Below the pieces are notes generated by a model. That model was not told where the DNA came from. It searched no databases and saw only the letters and a list, made by a program, of their open reading frames with translations. The translations under genes and the position numbers were made by a program. From Astrocystis sublimbata (lineage: Eukaryota > Ascomycota > Sordariomycetes > Xylariales > Xylariaceae), in the NCBI GenBank assembly GCA_022453515.1, contig JAJNNY010000018.1, positions 620,001 to 684,000 on the forward strand: a DNA stretch of 64,000 bases, read 5' to 3'. Positions within the stretch are counted from its first letter, which is position 1, and every line of letters begins with the position of its first letter. This document shows positions 55,174 to 64,000 of this stretch, in pieces.

Positions 55174-56283
55174 ATGTTGCGAAGCTTTTCATTAGTGGCG
55201 CCAAGGCATCTGAGTGCCACCAAAAATTACTTCTTAAGCTCCCCCTGCGCCCTCCCTCAACTCTCCCCTCAGCATCAATATCCTCTTCGCAAAGACACAG
55301 CTAGGAACAACTTCCACTTTGCGCCGAGGTTGTCGACAGTACACTTGCCTGTTACCTACGTTCCCTCTCCTATCCAGCGACGCACTTTCAGCATGTCTGA
55401 GAAGCTCATCCCCAAGAACCCTTCGTCGGTTCAGGTGATTCGTAACGTCACTCCAAACGTTGTTACTGTCTCAGTCCCTTTTGCGCGATTTGAGAAGATC
55501 CCCGTCGGTGGTCGTGCTACAATAGGTTAGACTATCCCCTTTCATCGTGTTACCCAACAACGTTCGCTAATACGAAGCGTAACAGTCAGGTTGACCACTG
55601 GTGCCATCGCCGTCTTCTCCCCTGTTGCTCTGACCGACGAGGTCAAGGCAAAGGTCGCCGAGTTCGGTGGCAATGTCGGCTACCTCATTGCCGGCGATCT
55701 CGAGCACCACATCTTCCTGACACAATGGAAGACCGAATACCCAGCTGCTAAGCTGATCGGACCCAAGGGTCTCCCCGAGAAGCGGAAGACCATGAACGAC
55801 CCCATGATTGGCAAGGAGGAGTTCGACTTCGTCTACGACGAGACCAACGCACACTCTGCTGCCATTAGCGACGAGTTCGCCGCTGATTTCGAGGTCGAGA
55901 TGGTGGACGCCCACCAGAACAAGGAGATTGTGCTATTCTACAAGCCCGAGAAGGTCCTGATCGAGGCCGATCTCATGTTCAACCTGCCCCCGACTGAGCA
56001 GTACTCCAAGGCGTCCGAGAAGGAGAAGAATGGCGGCGGTGTCCTGAAGAAGATCTTCTACGCTCTCAACACCACCCAGGGTCCCGCCAAGGGCCACAAG
56101 CGTCTCTTATGGTACGCCATCAGCAACGGAACCAAGAACCGCGACGGTTTCAACGAGAGTGCCAAGCGCATCTACAGCTGGGACTGGAACACCCTGATCC
56201 CTTGCCACGGTGACGTCATTGAGGGCACTGGCAAGGAGACCTTCGGCAAGATCTTCGACTGGCACCTCAACGGCAAGAAATAA
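55174..56283 (+). CDS. DUF4336-family protein with a mitochondrial-type leader
   Basis: Two exons: 55174-55525 and 55586-56283; 349 residues. The first 73 residues are Arg/Ser/Pro/His-rich with few acidic residues and end in RRTFS before an internal Met, MSEKLIPKNP (ATG at 55393). That is what a cleavable mitochondrial presequence fused to a cytosolic form would look like. The remainder matches the DUF4336 family, which has a metallo-beta-lactamase-like layout: IAVFSPVALTDEVKAKV, IAGDLEHHIFLTQWKTEYPAAKLIGPKGL, VLIEADLMFNLPP and the C-terminal DWNTLIPCHGDVIEGTGKE. The H/D residues in these segments (LEHHIF, EADLMFN, PCHGDV) are the likely metal-site residues by analogy. The enzymatic activity is not established. 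The second exon has strongly biased, highly expressed-type codon use. Confidence 0.87.
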
Positions 56284-57610
56284 GCGACGTCTTGTTTCTT
56301 TCCAAAATCAGATCGCCAACCCACTACGTGCCATTCATTGGTGCTCCGCAAAGACATTTCCTTCACTGTTAAAGCAAAAATTATATCGATACCCCTTTGT
56401 GTGATACCAAACGAATGTAATATGAAATTAGATGGGATGGCCAGGTGGTGGCAGGAGTTGTATAAGAAAGCATTGATTACATAGTTTGATGATACCAATT
56501 GCATAAAGATTTACTTGTCAGACACACTGCTCATCTAGCGTGCATGTATGGGATGTGAACATGTATACTAATGCGACGGTGAGCACCTCTCGTGGATGAC
56601 ACGAAAACAATATCGACCTCGGGCGACCGCTATCTTGATACGAGTCGCAGGCACTTAGTGCCAAACAGTCAATCTAATTGGACTAACAATAGAATGTTCT
56701 GGAGATGTGGGACGGAATAGTGATTCTGCCTACGTTGTCGGGCATGTATAAATCTGGTGCTCGCGGTTCCAAGGAGTAGCTTCAAGCCAGCTTACACGGT
56801 AGGATGGACCTCTGGACTTGCCATTGCAATTTATCTTTAAACGTGAGATTATAGGAACAATCACTAACATTAAAATGTGCTTAAAATCATACAATCGCAC
56901 ATGAACCATGTTGGTCCACCCCTGTTGCTGCGTCTTCGAATATGCTGACATTTTCCACACCCAACAGCAACCCATCATCTGGGATGTTTTCTGGCCTTGG
57001 CGCAGGAACTGGCATGAGGCGCAGTCGCGCAAAGGATCAAGACATGGGCAAGGCGAGTTTCGCTGTTTGACACGGCAGTGAGGATCAACATCAACCCCAG
57101 AAGTTCGGCATGTTCCGTCTTAACGCCGAAGCTACGCCTACTGTCAGAAATGAAGCCAATTATCCTAATGACAGAGATGGCCTCGAGATTCACCGTCGCA
57201 TGGCGCTAGCACGTATGATCCCTATCCTCATCCTTTCAAAATGAAGTCCCGGCTCAGCTTCTGTTCAAGGTCCATTCAGGTCTGGGCTCTCTTACACCTT
57301 AGACTTTTTTTTAAGGCATAATACGCTTTGCTTAACTGGAATTCTATCATTGCTTGATTTCTTTCATAGCTGGAATACCGGCCGCAAAAGGCAAAGCGGG
57401 AACCGAGTAGAAACAACCCGAATAGTAAGATCTAGCGAATGGCACTAAAGGTCTATCAACAAAGCAAGAAAGGATAAAAAAGGTTTATACCTTTTGTTAT
57501 AAATTAAAACATCGCTATTCACCGATTATTAGAGGACTAAGGCAGTATCTTAAACCCATATTACAACTTAGCTATAATAACTCGTCCAAGTGCCAGCAAC
57601 GCCAGCCCTA
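56284..57610. other. Gene-free stretch of about 1.3 kb
   Basis: Composition shifts from balanced to AT-rich after about 57300, marking entry into the decayed island. Only short unconvincing frames are present. Confidence 0.5.
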
Positions 57611-59059
57611 ATGCCTTCACCAACAACCAGTCCTCAACCTCTACGAAGAAAGGAAAGATTTACCTATCCCAACCGGCTACCGCCCGCCTTTTGGGACAAA
57701 TTGTCCGAAGTCCCTCTAACCAAAAACGCCATACGAGAGCTCGAAAGAAGGAATACTAAAGAGTCTTTGCACACACAATTTCTCGGTACTCCCCCGCCTC
57801 GTAGACCCATTACGCAACGCAGCGTCACGCAGTATCTTAACCGCATCAGACGCTTTGCAAGAAGAGGAGGTCCTGATCTATCCGGTTTACGAGTGGGTTA
57901 AACCCTTGTCTGTCTCCCTTACCTATTACAGAGTCTAATAGAATACCTGGGTGGCTAGTATTACTGTGGGCCAAGCATTGCGAGCAGGGCGGCCATGAAC
58001 AATAATTTGCAGTCCCATCTCGGTCGTCGAAAACGTGGCTCGGCTGACGCTCTAGAAAGCGCCCCTACGCCACCACGGGCTAGCACTAAGAAAACTAGCC
58101 CGTACGACCGGGCCTTTCAACAGCTTCTGATTGACTATGGGATTTACCCCGATAATTATGAATATCCTAACGGGCAAAGATTACCTCCACCTGAAAATTT
58201 AGAAGAGATCATGGAAGAAATAATAAAGCCGCGGCCTTCTCTATCCCCTTCGCAATTTAGCCAGGAAGACTTTCAACAATTTCAACGAGCAAATGCACGT
58301 GCTCGCCAAGAGTGGCAGGCTATATCCGATGTATTACCCATTATCGAAGGTGAGGTGAGGTATAGTAGCTGCGTGTCTGGACAAATTCCATTTACAAACC
58401 TAGAGGACCTGACGGATAACTTACTTGTACCTGGCAATCCCGATCGATATTACGGCGCCCGTCCTGAACAGCTCGACCGACGGGTTCGAATACAACTCGG
58501 TAAACACATTGTGCCGTCAACACAGCATGATCTCCCTTTCGTGCCCAACTTTTTCCTGAATGTGAAAGGCCCAAAGGGATCCCCAGAAGTAGCCGAAAAC
58601 CAAGCATGTTACAACGGCGCACTGGGAGCGAGGGGCCTGAACAGTCTTCAAGCGTACAGCGACCCAGATTTGGACTCGAGCAACAAGGCATATACTCTAA
58701 CGTCGATTTACCAAAAGGGTTTTCTAAAGATATATGCCAGCTATCTATTACCACGGGCTGACCCAGGGATGCGCCGCGAATATGCAATGATGCAGGTTAA
58801 GGCTTATGCGTTGACTAGTGATATCGATGCCTTTAGGATTGGAGTGAGTGCGTATCGCAATGCACGAGACTGGGCAAAGCAAAAAAGAGACGAGGCAATC
58901 CAAAGAGCTAACGAAACAGTGGTGCGAGATGAACGCGACACACTGTCGTCATCTAGTCACTATAATCTCCATGATACTACTGTCAAAGTAGATGGAGGTA
59001 CAAGTACAGATATGCCCCGGGCTAAGCGTGTTCGAAGGGTTACTAGTACCCTACCATAG
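57611..59059 (+). CDS. Fungal DUF7924-type protein
   Basis: Best read as two exons, 57611-57892 and 57959-59059, giving 460 residues. The first part ends FARRGGPDLSGLR and the second continues to MNNNLQSHLGRRKRG; relatives carry both halves in one protein. The proposed intron (gtgggt...ggctag, with a ctaat branch) has a weak donor, so a nonsense break at 57898 is the alternative. The core contains SPYDRAFQQLLIDYGIYPD, IPFTNLEDLTDNLLVPGNPD, YYGARPEQLDRRVR, the signature NFFLNVKGPKGSPEVAENQA and CYNGALGARGLNSLQ, and a long C-terminal helix YRNARDWAKQKRDEAI. The VKGP/AENQACY segment is reminiscent of a nuclease-like core (inference). These genes are multicopy, often near kinases of the FunK1 type. 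The function is unknown. Confidence 0.7.
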
Positions 59060-59582
59060 TTGGCGGCATAGAAGGGGTGGGGACTGCGGGGCAGCTAATA
59101 CTACAGCTGCCTTACCCACCTAACCTAGAGGCATCTCAGCGCGCGGCACGGACCGCAATCAGACCAACGCGGGGTACATCGGGTGTGGGGCATGGTAGAA
59201 GGACCGCCTTGCTACGAGGAGTGAAAATGAATGCTGGGAAATGAGAGCTTGATTGTAAAGCTAGCCATCTATGAGGCAGGGGTATCTCGTATCTAGTGGT
59301 GTGTTCCTATCTACTTTGCTTCTTGCTACAATGCTTAGGGGAGAGGCCCATGCTGCTTATAGTGAGTTATCCAAGCGGCCTGGTTTGTTATGTAGGCGTA
59401 ATATAAAGTTGAATTTACAAAAGCCTCGCTATTAATTCGGCAGGAGTTAGCTTACTTTTATACTTAAGTTAATCGTCTCGTAGACAGTGGTCGAAGTAAA
59501 CTTTTATACAAACAAAATACAGCTGATCGAAAGCAAATAGCTTAACACACGATAATATCTTGAGATATGCTTACAACTATTT
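59060..59582. other. Spacer, left flank of an inversion
   Basis: No gene. The left breakpoint of the inverted kinase segment lies at its right end (about 59570-59585). Confidence 0.5.
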
Positions 59583-60604
59583 AGCTGAGGCTAGCCGAGA
59601 CTCGCGAGGTCAAGGGGGTGGCGAGAGTCGTAGCGCACCGTTAGATCACCACTATTGCCGAGCTGCAGGAAGGCCTGGCGTTTCGGGAGCGTCACAAGTT
59701 CCGGAATAAAGACATCTACTTTGAAGACCTGCCGTCAGCCAGAACTATAGATACGTCAAGCCACAAACGAAAGTCGTCGTCCGATCACCGGTCTGATACG
59801 TCGGGATCTAAAAAGCCACGGTCAAACAGCCGTCAGTCGATATTGGTCCAGAAACAAAATAGCAAGCAGATAATCAGCACCGGGAAGCCTAGCTTATACG
59901 ATACCGGCAGAGATATATGGGAGAATAGGATTTATTCCTATCTTGTCATTTCGCCAGCCGGCCGGGTTATCAGCAATTTCCGGACGATTAAAGAATTGCT
60001 AGGTACTATACGGGATGCTATCAGGGGACACCAGTCACTATATAAAACGGGCAATATATTACACCGCGACATCTCGTCGAACAATATCATCATAACGAAA
60101 CCCGAGATGGCAGACGGCTTTAATAGTATGCTCATCGATCTTGACTTAGCTAAGGTAAAAGATAGCGGCCCGAGCGGAGCGCGACACTAGACCGGCACGA
60201 TGCAGTTCATGGCGGTGGAGGTGCTACGCAAGACCGATCACACTTACCGCCATGACCTCGAATCCTTCTTCTACGTACTACTCTGGATGTGCGCGCGCCA
60301 ATCGTGGAGCAATGGGTTTGCGTATAGAAAGAAGCCGCCTAAAGAAAGCATTCTTCGGAGGTGGGAGGTTGGTAGTTTCAAAGATATTGCCCGGAACAAG
60401 GCAGGCGATATGACCGTGGACGGACTGGAAGGCATTATGGGCGAATTTCCAGAGTTGTTGGACATTATGAAGCCGTTCTGCCTAAGGATCAGAAAGATTC
60501 TCTTTCCTTTGGATAAGGACGAAAGGATAAGCTTTGGGACCCCTACAGGAGATCCGAATCAACTCTACAGCCCTATTATCGCGGCCTTTAATAATGCTAT
60601 TTAG
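59583..60604 (+). pseudogene. FunK1-type protein kinase, C-terminal half (inverted)
   Basis: Plus-strand frame beginning at LAETREVKGVARVVAHR, without its own start, and carrying the kinase core. It reads AGRVISNF (ATP-lobe end), IRGHQSLYKTGNILHRDISS with the HRD-x-S-x-N catalytic loop, MLIDLDLAKV (DLD in place of DFG, as in FunK1), GTMQFMAVEVL, and YRHDLESFFYVLLWMC. Two in-frame TAG codons interrupt it (59642-59644 and 60188-60190) but no frameshift is seen. Its missing N-terminal half is on the opposite strand at 60808-62079. FunK1 kinases are a fungal-specific expanded eukaryotic-like kinase family. In its present form it cannot make an intact kinase. Confidence 0.85.
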
Positions 60605-60807
60605 AACTTATAAGCAACTAGGATATAAGCATGTTCTTTCTCCTCGTAACACCGATAGTAGACAACCCCCCAGCTATTATTGCTTTGTAACTGGGGTGGT
60701 TTGGCCGAACGTTATTTTCTTGCACTCAAGAGGGAGATAGTTCTTATACTATTATAATCCATTACTAACTATCCTCCCGGATAAAGAGTTATTATTTATT
60801 AGAGATA
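60605..60807. other. Spacer containing the right inversion breakpoint
   Basis: About 200 AT-rich bases between the tail ends of the two kinase halves. The junction created by the inversion lies within or at the right edge of this stretch. Confidence 0.55.
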
Positions 60808-62079
60808 TAGCTGTTCCACCTCTAGCTTGCGCTTGTCCGATGCCTATGAAAACTTGGCGACGTTACTGTCTTGGGTCTCATAGCATGTGGTCCCGCGGCA
60901 GACGATGGCCTTCTGCCTCACGATTGGCCGCAATAGCCTGATCCTTGTTTTATTGCCCTCTGTCGCATCGTCTAATGTGACGTAGTGATGCGTTCCCTCC
61001 CGCTCGATAAACGCGTCTAAACCCATGGCATTATCGTCCATCGTTGCGTAGCCGACAAGAGCGCGCGCAAATGTGTCGGGTTTGTCGTGAATATTAAAGG
61101 CGCCCGAACTGTATGCCCCGGATCGGTCGAAGACCCAGAGTTCCATTATAGAAGCGCTGAGGGTGAATGCGTGGACGAATCGGCGCGTCGGCTGGTCGAT
61201 AAAAATGCCTCGTACAAGGCGGGTGAGCTGGAGGAAGTCCGCCTTAAACCGGCCCGTGTCGTGAGACGATTTCTGCTCTCCGACGATAAGAACGTGCTTG
61301 TACTCGAATGTGCCGCTCGCTACTGATACGGGCGTTTGGAAAAAGAGATCTATTTGGCCTTCTCGTTCCTTAAACTAATGGGCTGTCTTGGTGGTATGGA
61401 GCTTGTGTGGCGCACCGCTTAAGGCGCGGTCTCCCAGCGAACGAAGCCAGTCCCAGACCGGTTGTTCGGCAGGAACGGATGGGAATGACTTCCACCTATT
61501 CCCGTCGTGTTCTGTTATTATAGCCTCCAGCATCTCTTTCTGTCCCTTATACCAGCTCTCCGTGTTGAAAAACTTGTCGCAGAACCCCCCCACGTTACGG
61601 AAGGTACAGTCCCTGATCTCAAAAAAGAACTCCCTTTCGACAATGTCGCGCGTTTCGCTATCGGAAAGTCGACTCGAGCTAGACCGAACGGGCGTTCCTT
61701 GGAAGGTCGGAGCGGTACTGGACGGGGGAGGCGTGAGGGCGCCGAGGTCGTGGATGATGTCGAAAACAGCTTCCCAGATATCAATGTCGGAGGATTTGGA
61801 GACGACATAGTGAATAAGGGTGCGGAAATGATCAAGCTCTACCGAGTCTCCTCGAACATGTTGTTGTACGAAGAATAGTTTAGCTGCCACGTTACCGCTT
61901 CCGTCTGGAGACAAAAGCTTGAATGTGGTTGGTGATATGACAAGAGCTCCCAGGAGGCTCGCGATATCTTCTCGTCGCGGATCGTCGACATTTTCGCATA
62001 ACCTAGATCGGGAGAAATCAAGCGTATCGTTGAGTGGGAGCTCGGAAATGACATCTTTCGCTTGTTGTGAAAGAGCCAT
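60808..62079 (-). pseudogene. FunK1-type protein kinase, N-terminal half
   Basis: Minus-strand frame from ATG 62079 (MALSQQAKDVISELPLND) through the FunK1 N-terminal domain: WYKGQKEMLEAIITEHDGNR, PVWDWLRSLGDRALSGAP, EYKHVLIVGEQK, RFKADFLQLTRLVRGIFIDQ, MELWVFDRSGAYSSGAFNIH, up to SDKRKLEVEQL, where homology stops at about 60808. Two in-frame TAG codons occur (61375-61377 and 60844-60846). The second sits where relatives have Trp in KFSW, so TGG to TAG. The frame is otherwise intact over 1.27 kb. The continuation (LAETREVKG...) lies 1.2 kb away on the other strand, showing the two halves were one gene. Confidence 0.85.
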
Positions 62080-62822
62080 TTTCCCACGAGACAGGGAGGT
62101 AGCAAGACGAAAAAAAATCAAGAGACCTAATACGCCCCAGATCACGTGTTTGTCAGCACACGGTTGGCCTTGACTCTGGGGCGCTGAGGCGCAGCTAGAA
62201 AGCAGGGCTCAACTTATCGCCAATGAAAGCAGCGCTGGCAAACAAGATCGTCGTTTCGTGTTGGGCATCTCCCCGAACAGGTTCAGCAAGTTCGACGCGC
62301 CCTCTCTGCACCGGCCACTGGCCACTGACAGGAGGATGAAGTGGATACGTGCCATTCGCTCGGTATACGCTAGTCAAAAGCAGCCAATCAATCTGTCACC
62401 TTTGGCGCCTCGTAGTGTAGCGCCTTTGGCGTTTTCTGTGACAAGCAGAGTTCCCACGGCAGCAACGTTGCCTTGATGTGAGACATAAGGAACTAAGATC
62501 CTTCTCAATCATTAGGTGTGTCTTATCGGCTCGGCTCGTGTCATATTGATAATAGTGTTCAGCCCCACTGAAGCTGGCCCTGGGAGCGCCGACTGCGGGG
62601 GGCGGTGACCTTGCCTGTGCTGTGGGGTTGCTACTTCCACCCTTGCAGCCGCGCAACAGTCTCGTCGCTGTGGCCCTAAAACAACAATTCCCTGGTCTTA
62701 GCCCTTGATGATTCTGCTAAATGCTCAGTAACATACGTCGTATGCCTTGCGGTCGCTTTTTTGAGTCCCCCTTTATATGCCCTCATATCCAGACAAACAC
62801 TGCGCGCGAGATCACCATATAA
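62080..62822. other. Spacer
   Basis: Upstream of both the kinase N-terminal half (-) and the helicase relic (+). The word gcctttggcg recurs at about 62399-62432. A tttatatg AT-rich element at about 62770-62778 may be a promoter relic. No gene. Confidence 0.45.
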
Positions 62823-64000
62823 TGTCCCATCTCCGCATTTGTCGTCACGCCCGACTACACCCCGCCGCAGGCACGTCGCAAGATGGACGATCCTTTCAAT
62901 TGGGGTGTCGATAGGGTCGTGCGAGAACTCTGCTTCCTGGGTCGAACTTGAGTCCCGTCCCCAGAGCTTCCGCCCTCCGAAGAACTTGAGGCCTGCTTAC
63001 GCAAGCACGAGGTCGATGGCCACACACTTCTTACATACGACGACGAGTCAGAGCTCTGCGACAGCCTGGGGATTAGAACTCTGTCCCTTCTACACCTATG
63101 CTCGCGCCTACCCCCGCTGCACCTGCGACTGTGTCCGAGGAGCCAGCTAGCCATGAAAAGCAACCCGTTGACCCGACCTTAGTCCCGAGCGAGACAACCA
63201 CCACCGCAATCCCCCACCGTCCCTGAGGAGCGAATGCCGATTTCCAAGGCGACCAAGCTGGTGTGGACATACGACAGACCCAGCCGTCTGACTATTTCAT
63301 CAACATTACTGTCAGAAAGAGCGAGACAGTAGATTTGAAGTCGAAGGGAGACCATATATACCTACGAAACGATCAACCTACTGTCGTGCTCGAGAATAGT
63401 ACTTCATTACCTGTCAACAAGCGGAAGAACGAGGAGACTCAATGCCAACCCGGCGCAAAACGCCCAAAGCTGGCCGAGGTGATCGAGATCTCCGATGATG
63501 AACCTTACAACATCAACCAGACGTCGAACGAACAGCCAGAGCCTGAAAACGCCGTTCCGGACAGCCAAGATGACCGCGGGACGGATTCGGAGTTTGGGGG
63601 CGAATACGCGAACCGTCATATCACCGAGGAGGAGTGGAAGAGTGTTTGCAGGATGTTCCATTGCCCAGAATCTACCTCGAAGCTCAAGCCTCCCGGTCTC
63701 GATATTAAGATCGCCGCGTACCAGCTGCACGCGGTGTGGTGGATGCTCACTCAGAAGCCCTTGCGCGACATCTAAGGCGGCTGCCTGGGAGACGCGATCG
63801 GTCTCGGCAAGACGGTAGAGGTCCTATTTACCTTTGCCGTGTTTGCCATGATCAGGGCTAATCACGCAGGAGTGCTCGGCTTTTGGAAGGATGGAATCGT
63901 CACAGCTGGGCGACAACATCTATCTTGAGAGCAGACAAATGATTCTGCTCGCTCTCCCAGCCAGAACGAGTCGCCGTATCTGACGGAATGTACGTGTATC
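62823..64000 (+). pseudogene. Broken SAM-domain / SNF2-family helicase gene, cut by the right edge
   Basis: Three recognisable blocks in order. First, from about 62883, MDDPFNWGVDRVVRELC followed by a TGA at 62949 and then, in the same frame, VPSPELPPSEELEACLRKHE and GHTLLTYDDESELCDSLGIR, a SAM-like domain. Second, in another frame from 63263, an acidic linker with IEISDDEP. Third, GLDIKIAAYQLHAVWWML, a TAA at 63773, and then GGCLGDAIGLGKTVEVLF, the Walker A motif (GLGKT) of SNF2-type ATPases; a further in-frame stop comes before the sequence ends. The frame change between the blocks may partly be an intron, but the stops inside conserved blocks mark decay. Intact relatives are DNA-dependent ATPases. 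Confidence 0.75.

Overview
The window is nuclear DNA of a filamentous ascomycete (Pezizomycotina; Sordariomycetes is my best guess, by inference only). The evidence is single-copy eukaryotic housekeeping genes (SF3A1/Prp21, PMT1, VPS34, NSE4, a UBX-domain ERAD factor), short GT..AG introns of about 50-135 bases with CTRAY-like branch sites, long gene-free spacers, and fungal-restricted families (FunK1 kinase, DUF7924-type protein, SRR1-like, DUF4336). I recognised no rRNA or tRNA gene, no CRISPR array and no intact transposon.

Layout. 1-2.7 kb: no firm gene. 2.7-13.1 kb: conserved block with the UBX protein (+), SF3A1 (-), the O-mannosyltransferase PMT1 (+) and an unrecognised 532-residue protein (-). 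13.6-27.4 kb: an enzyme-rich accessory stretch holding a small 2-oxoglutarate/Fe(II) oxygenase (-), a divergently transcribed aspartyl-tRNA-synthetase paralogue whose amino-acid-binding loop is not that of AspRS (+), a membrane-anchored heme-oxygenase-like diiron protein (-), a JmjC-like protein without the usual metal ligands (-) and a DHA2 drug:H+ transporter (+). This is the best candidate for an undescribed system: an aminoacyl-tRNA-synthetase-derived activating or ligating enzyme beside two unrelated iron oxygenases, with an exporter nearby. 27.4-35.6 kb: sparse, with a decayed argininosuccinate synthase gene and two small Cys-rich, basic proteins.

35.6-56.3 kb: conserved genes again, namely a disordered 243-residue protein (-), an SRR1-like protein (+), VPS34 (-) divergent from NSE4 (+), an unrecognised 293-residue protein (-), a 1425-residue coiled-coil protein with a C-terminal membrane segment (+), and a DUF4336 protein with a mitochondrial-type leader (+). 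57.6-64 kb: a decaying island with a DUF7924-type gene, a FunK1 kinase gene whose C-terminal half has been inverted in place, and a broken SAM/SNF2 helicase gene running off the right edge.

How genes work together. The conserved genes serve unrelated core processes: splicing, ER glycosylation and ERAD, endosomal PI3P, and SMC5/6. The only stretch that looks like a functional neighbourhood is 13.6-19.4 kb, possibly extending to the transporter at 27.4 kb. Exon boundaries were placed by reading splice sites and keeping frame and family motifs; they are not backed by transcripts.
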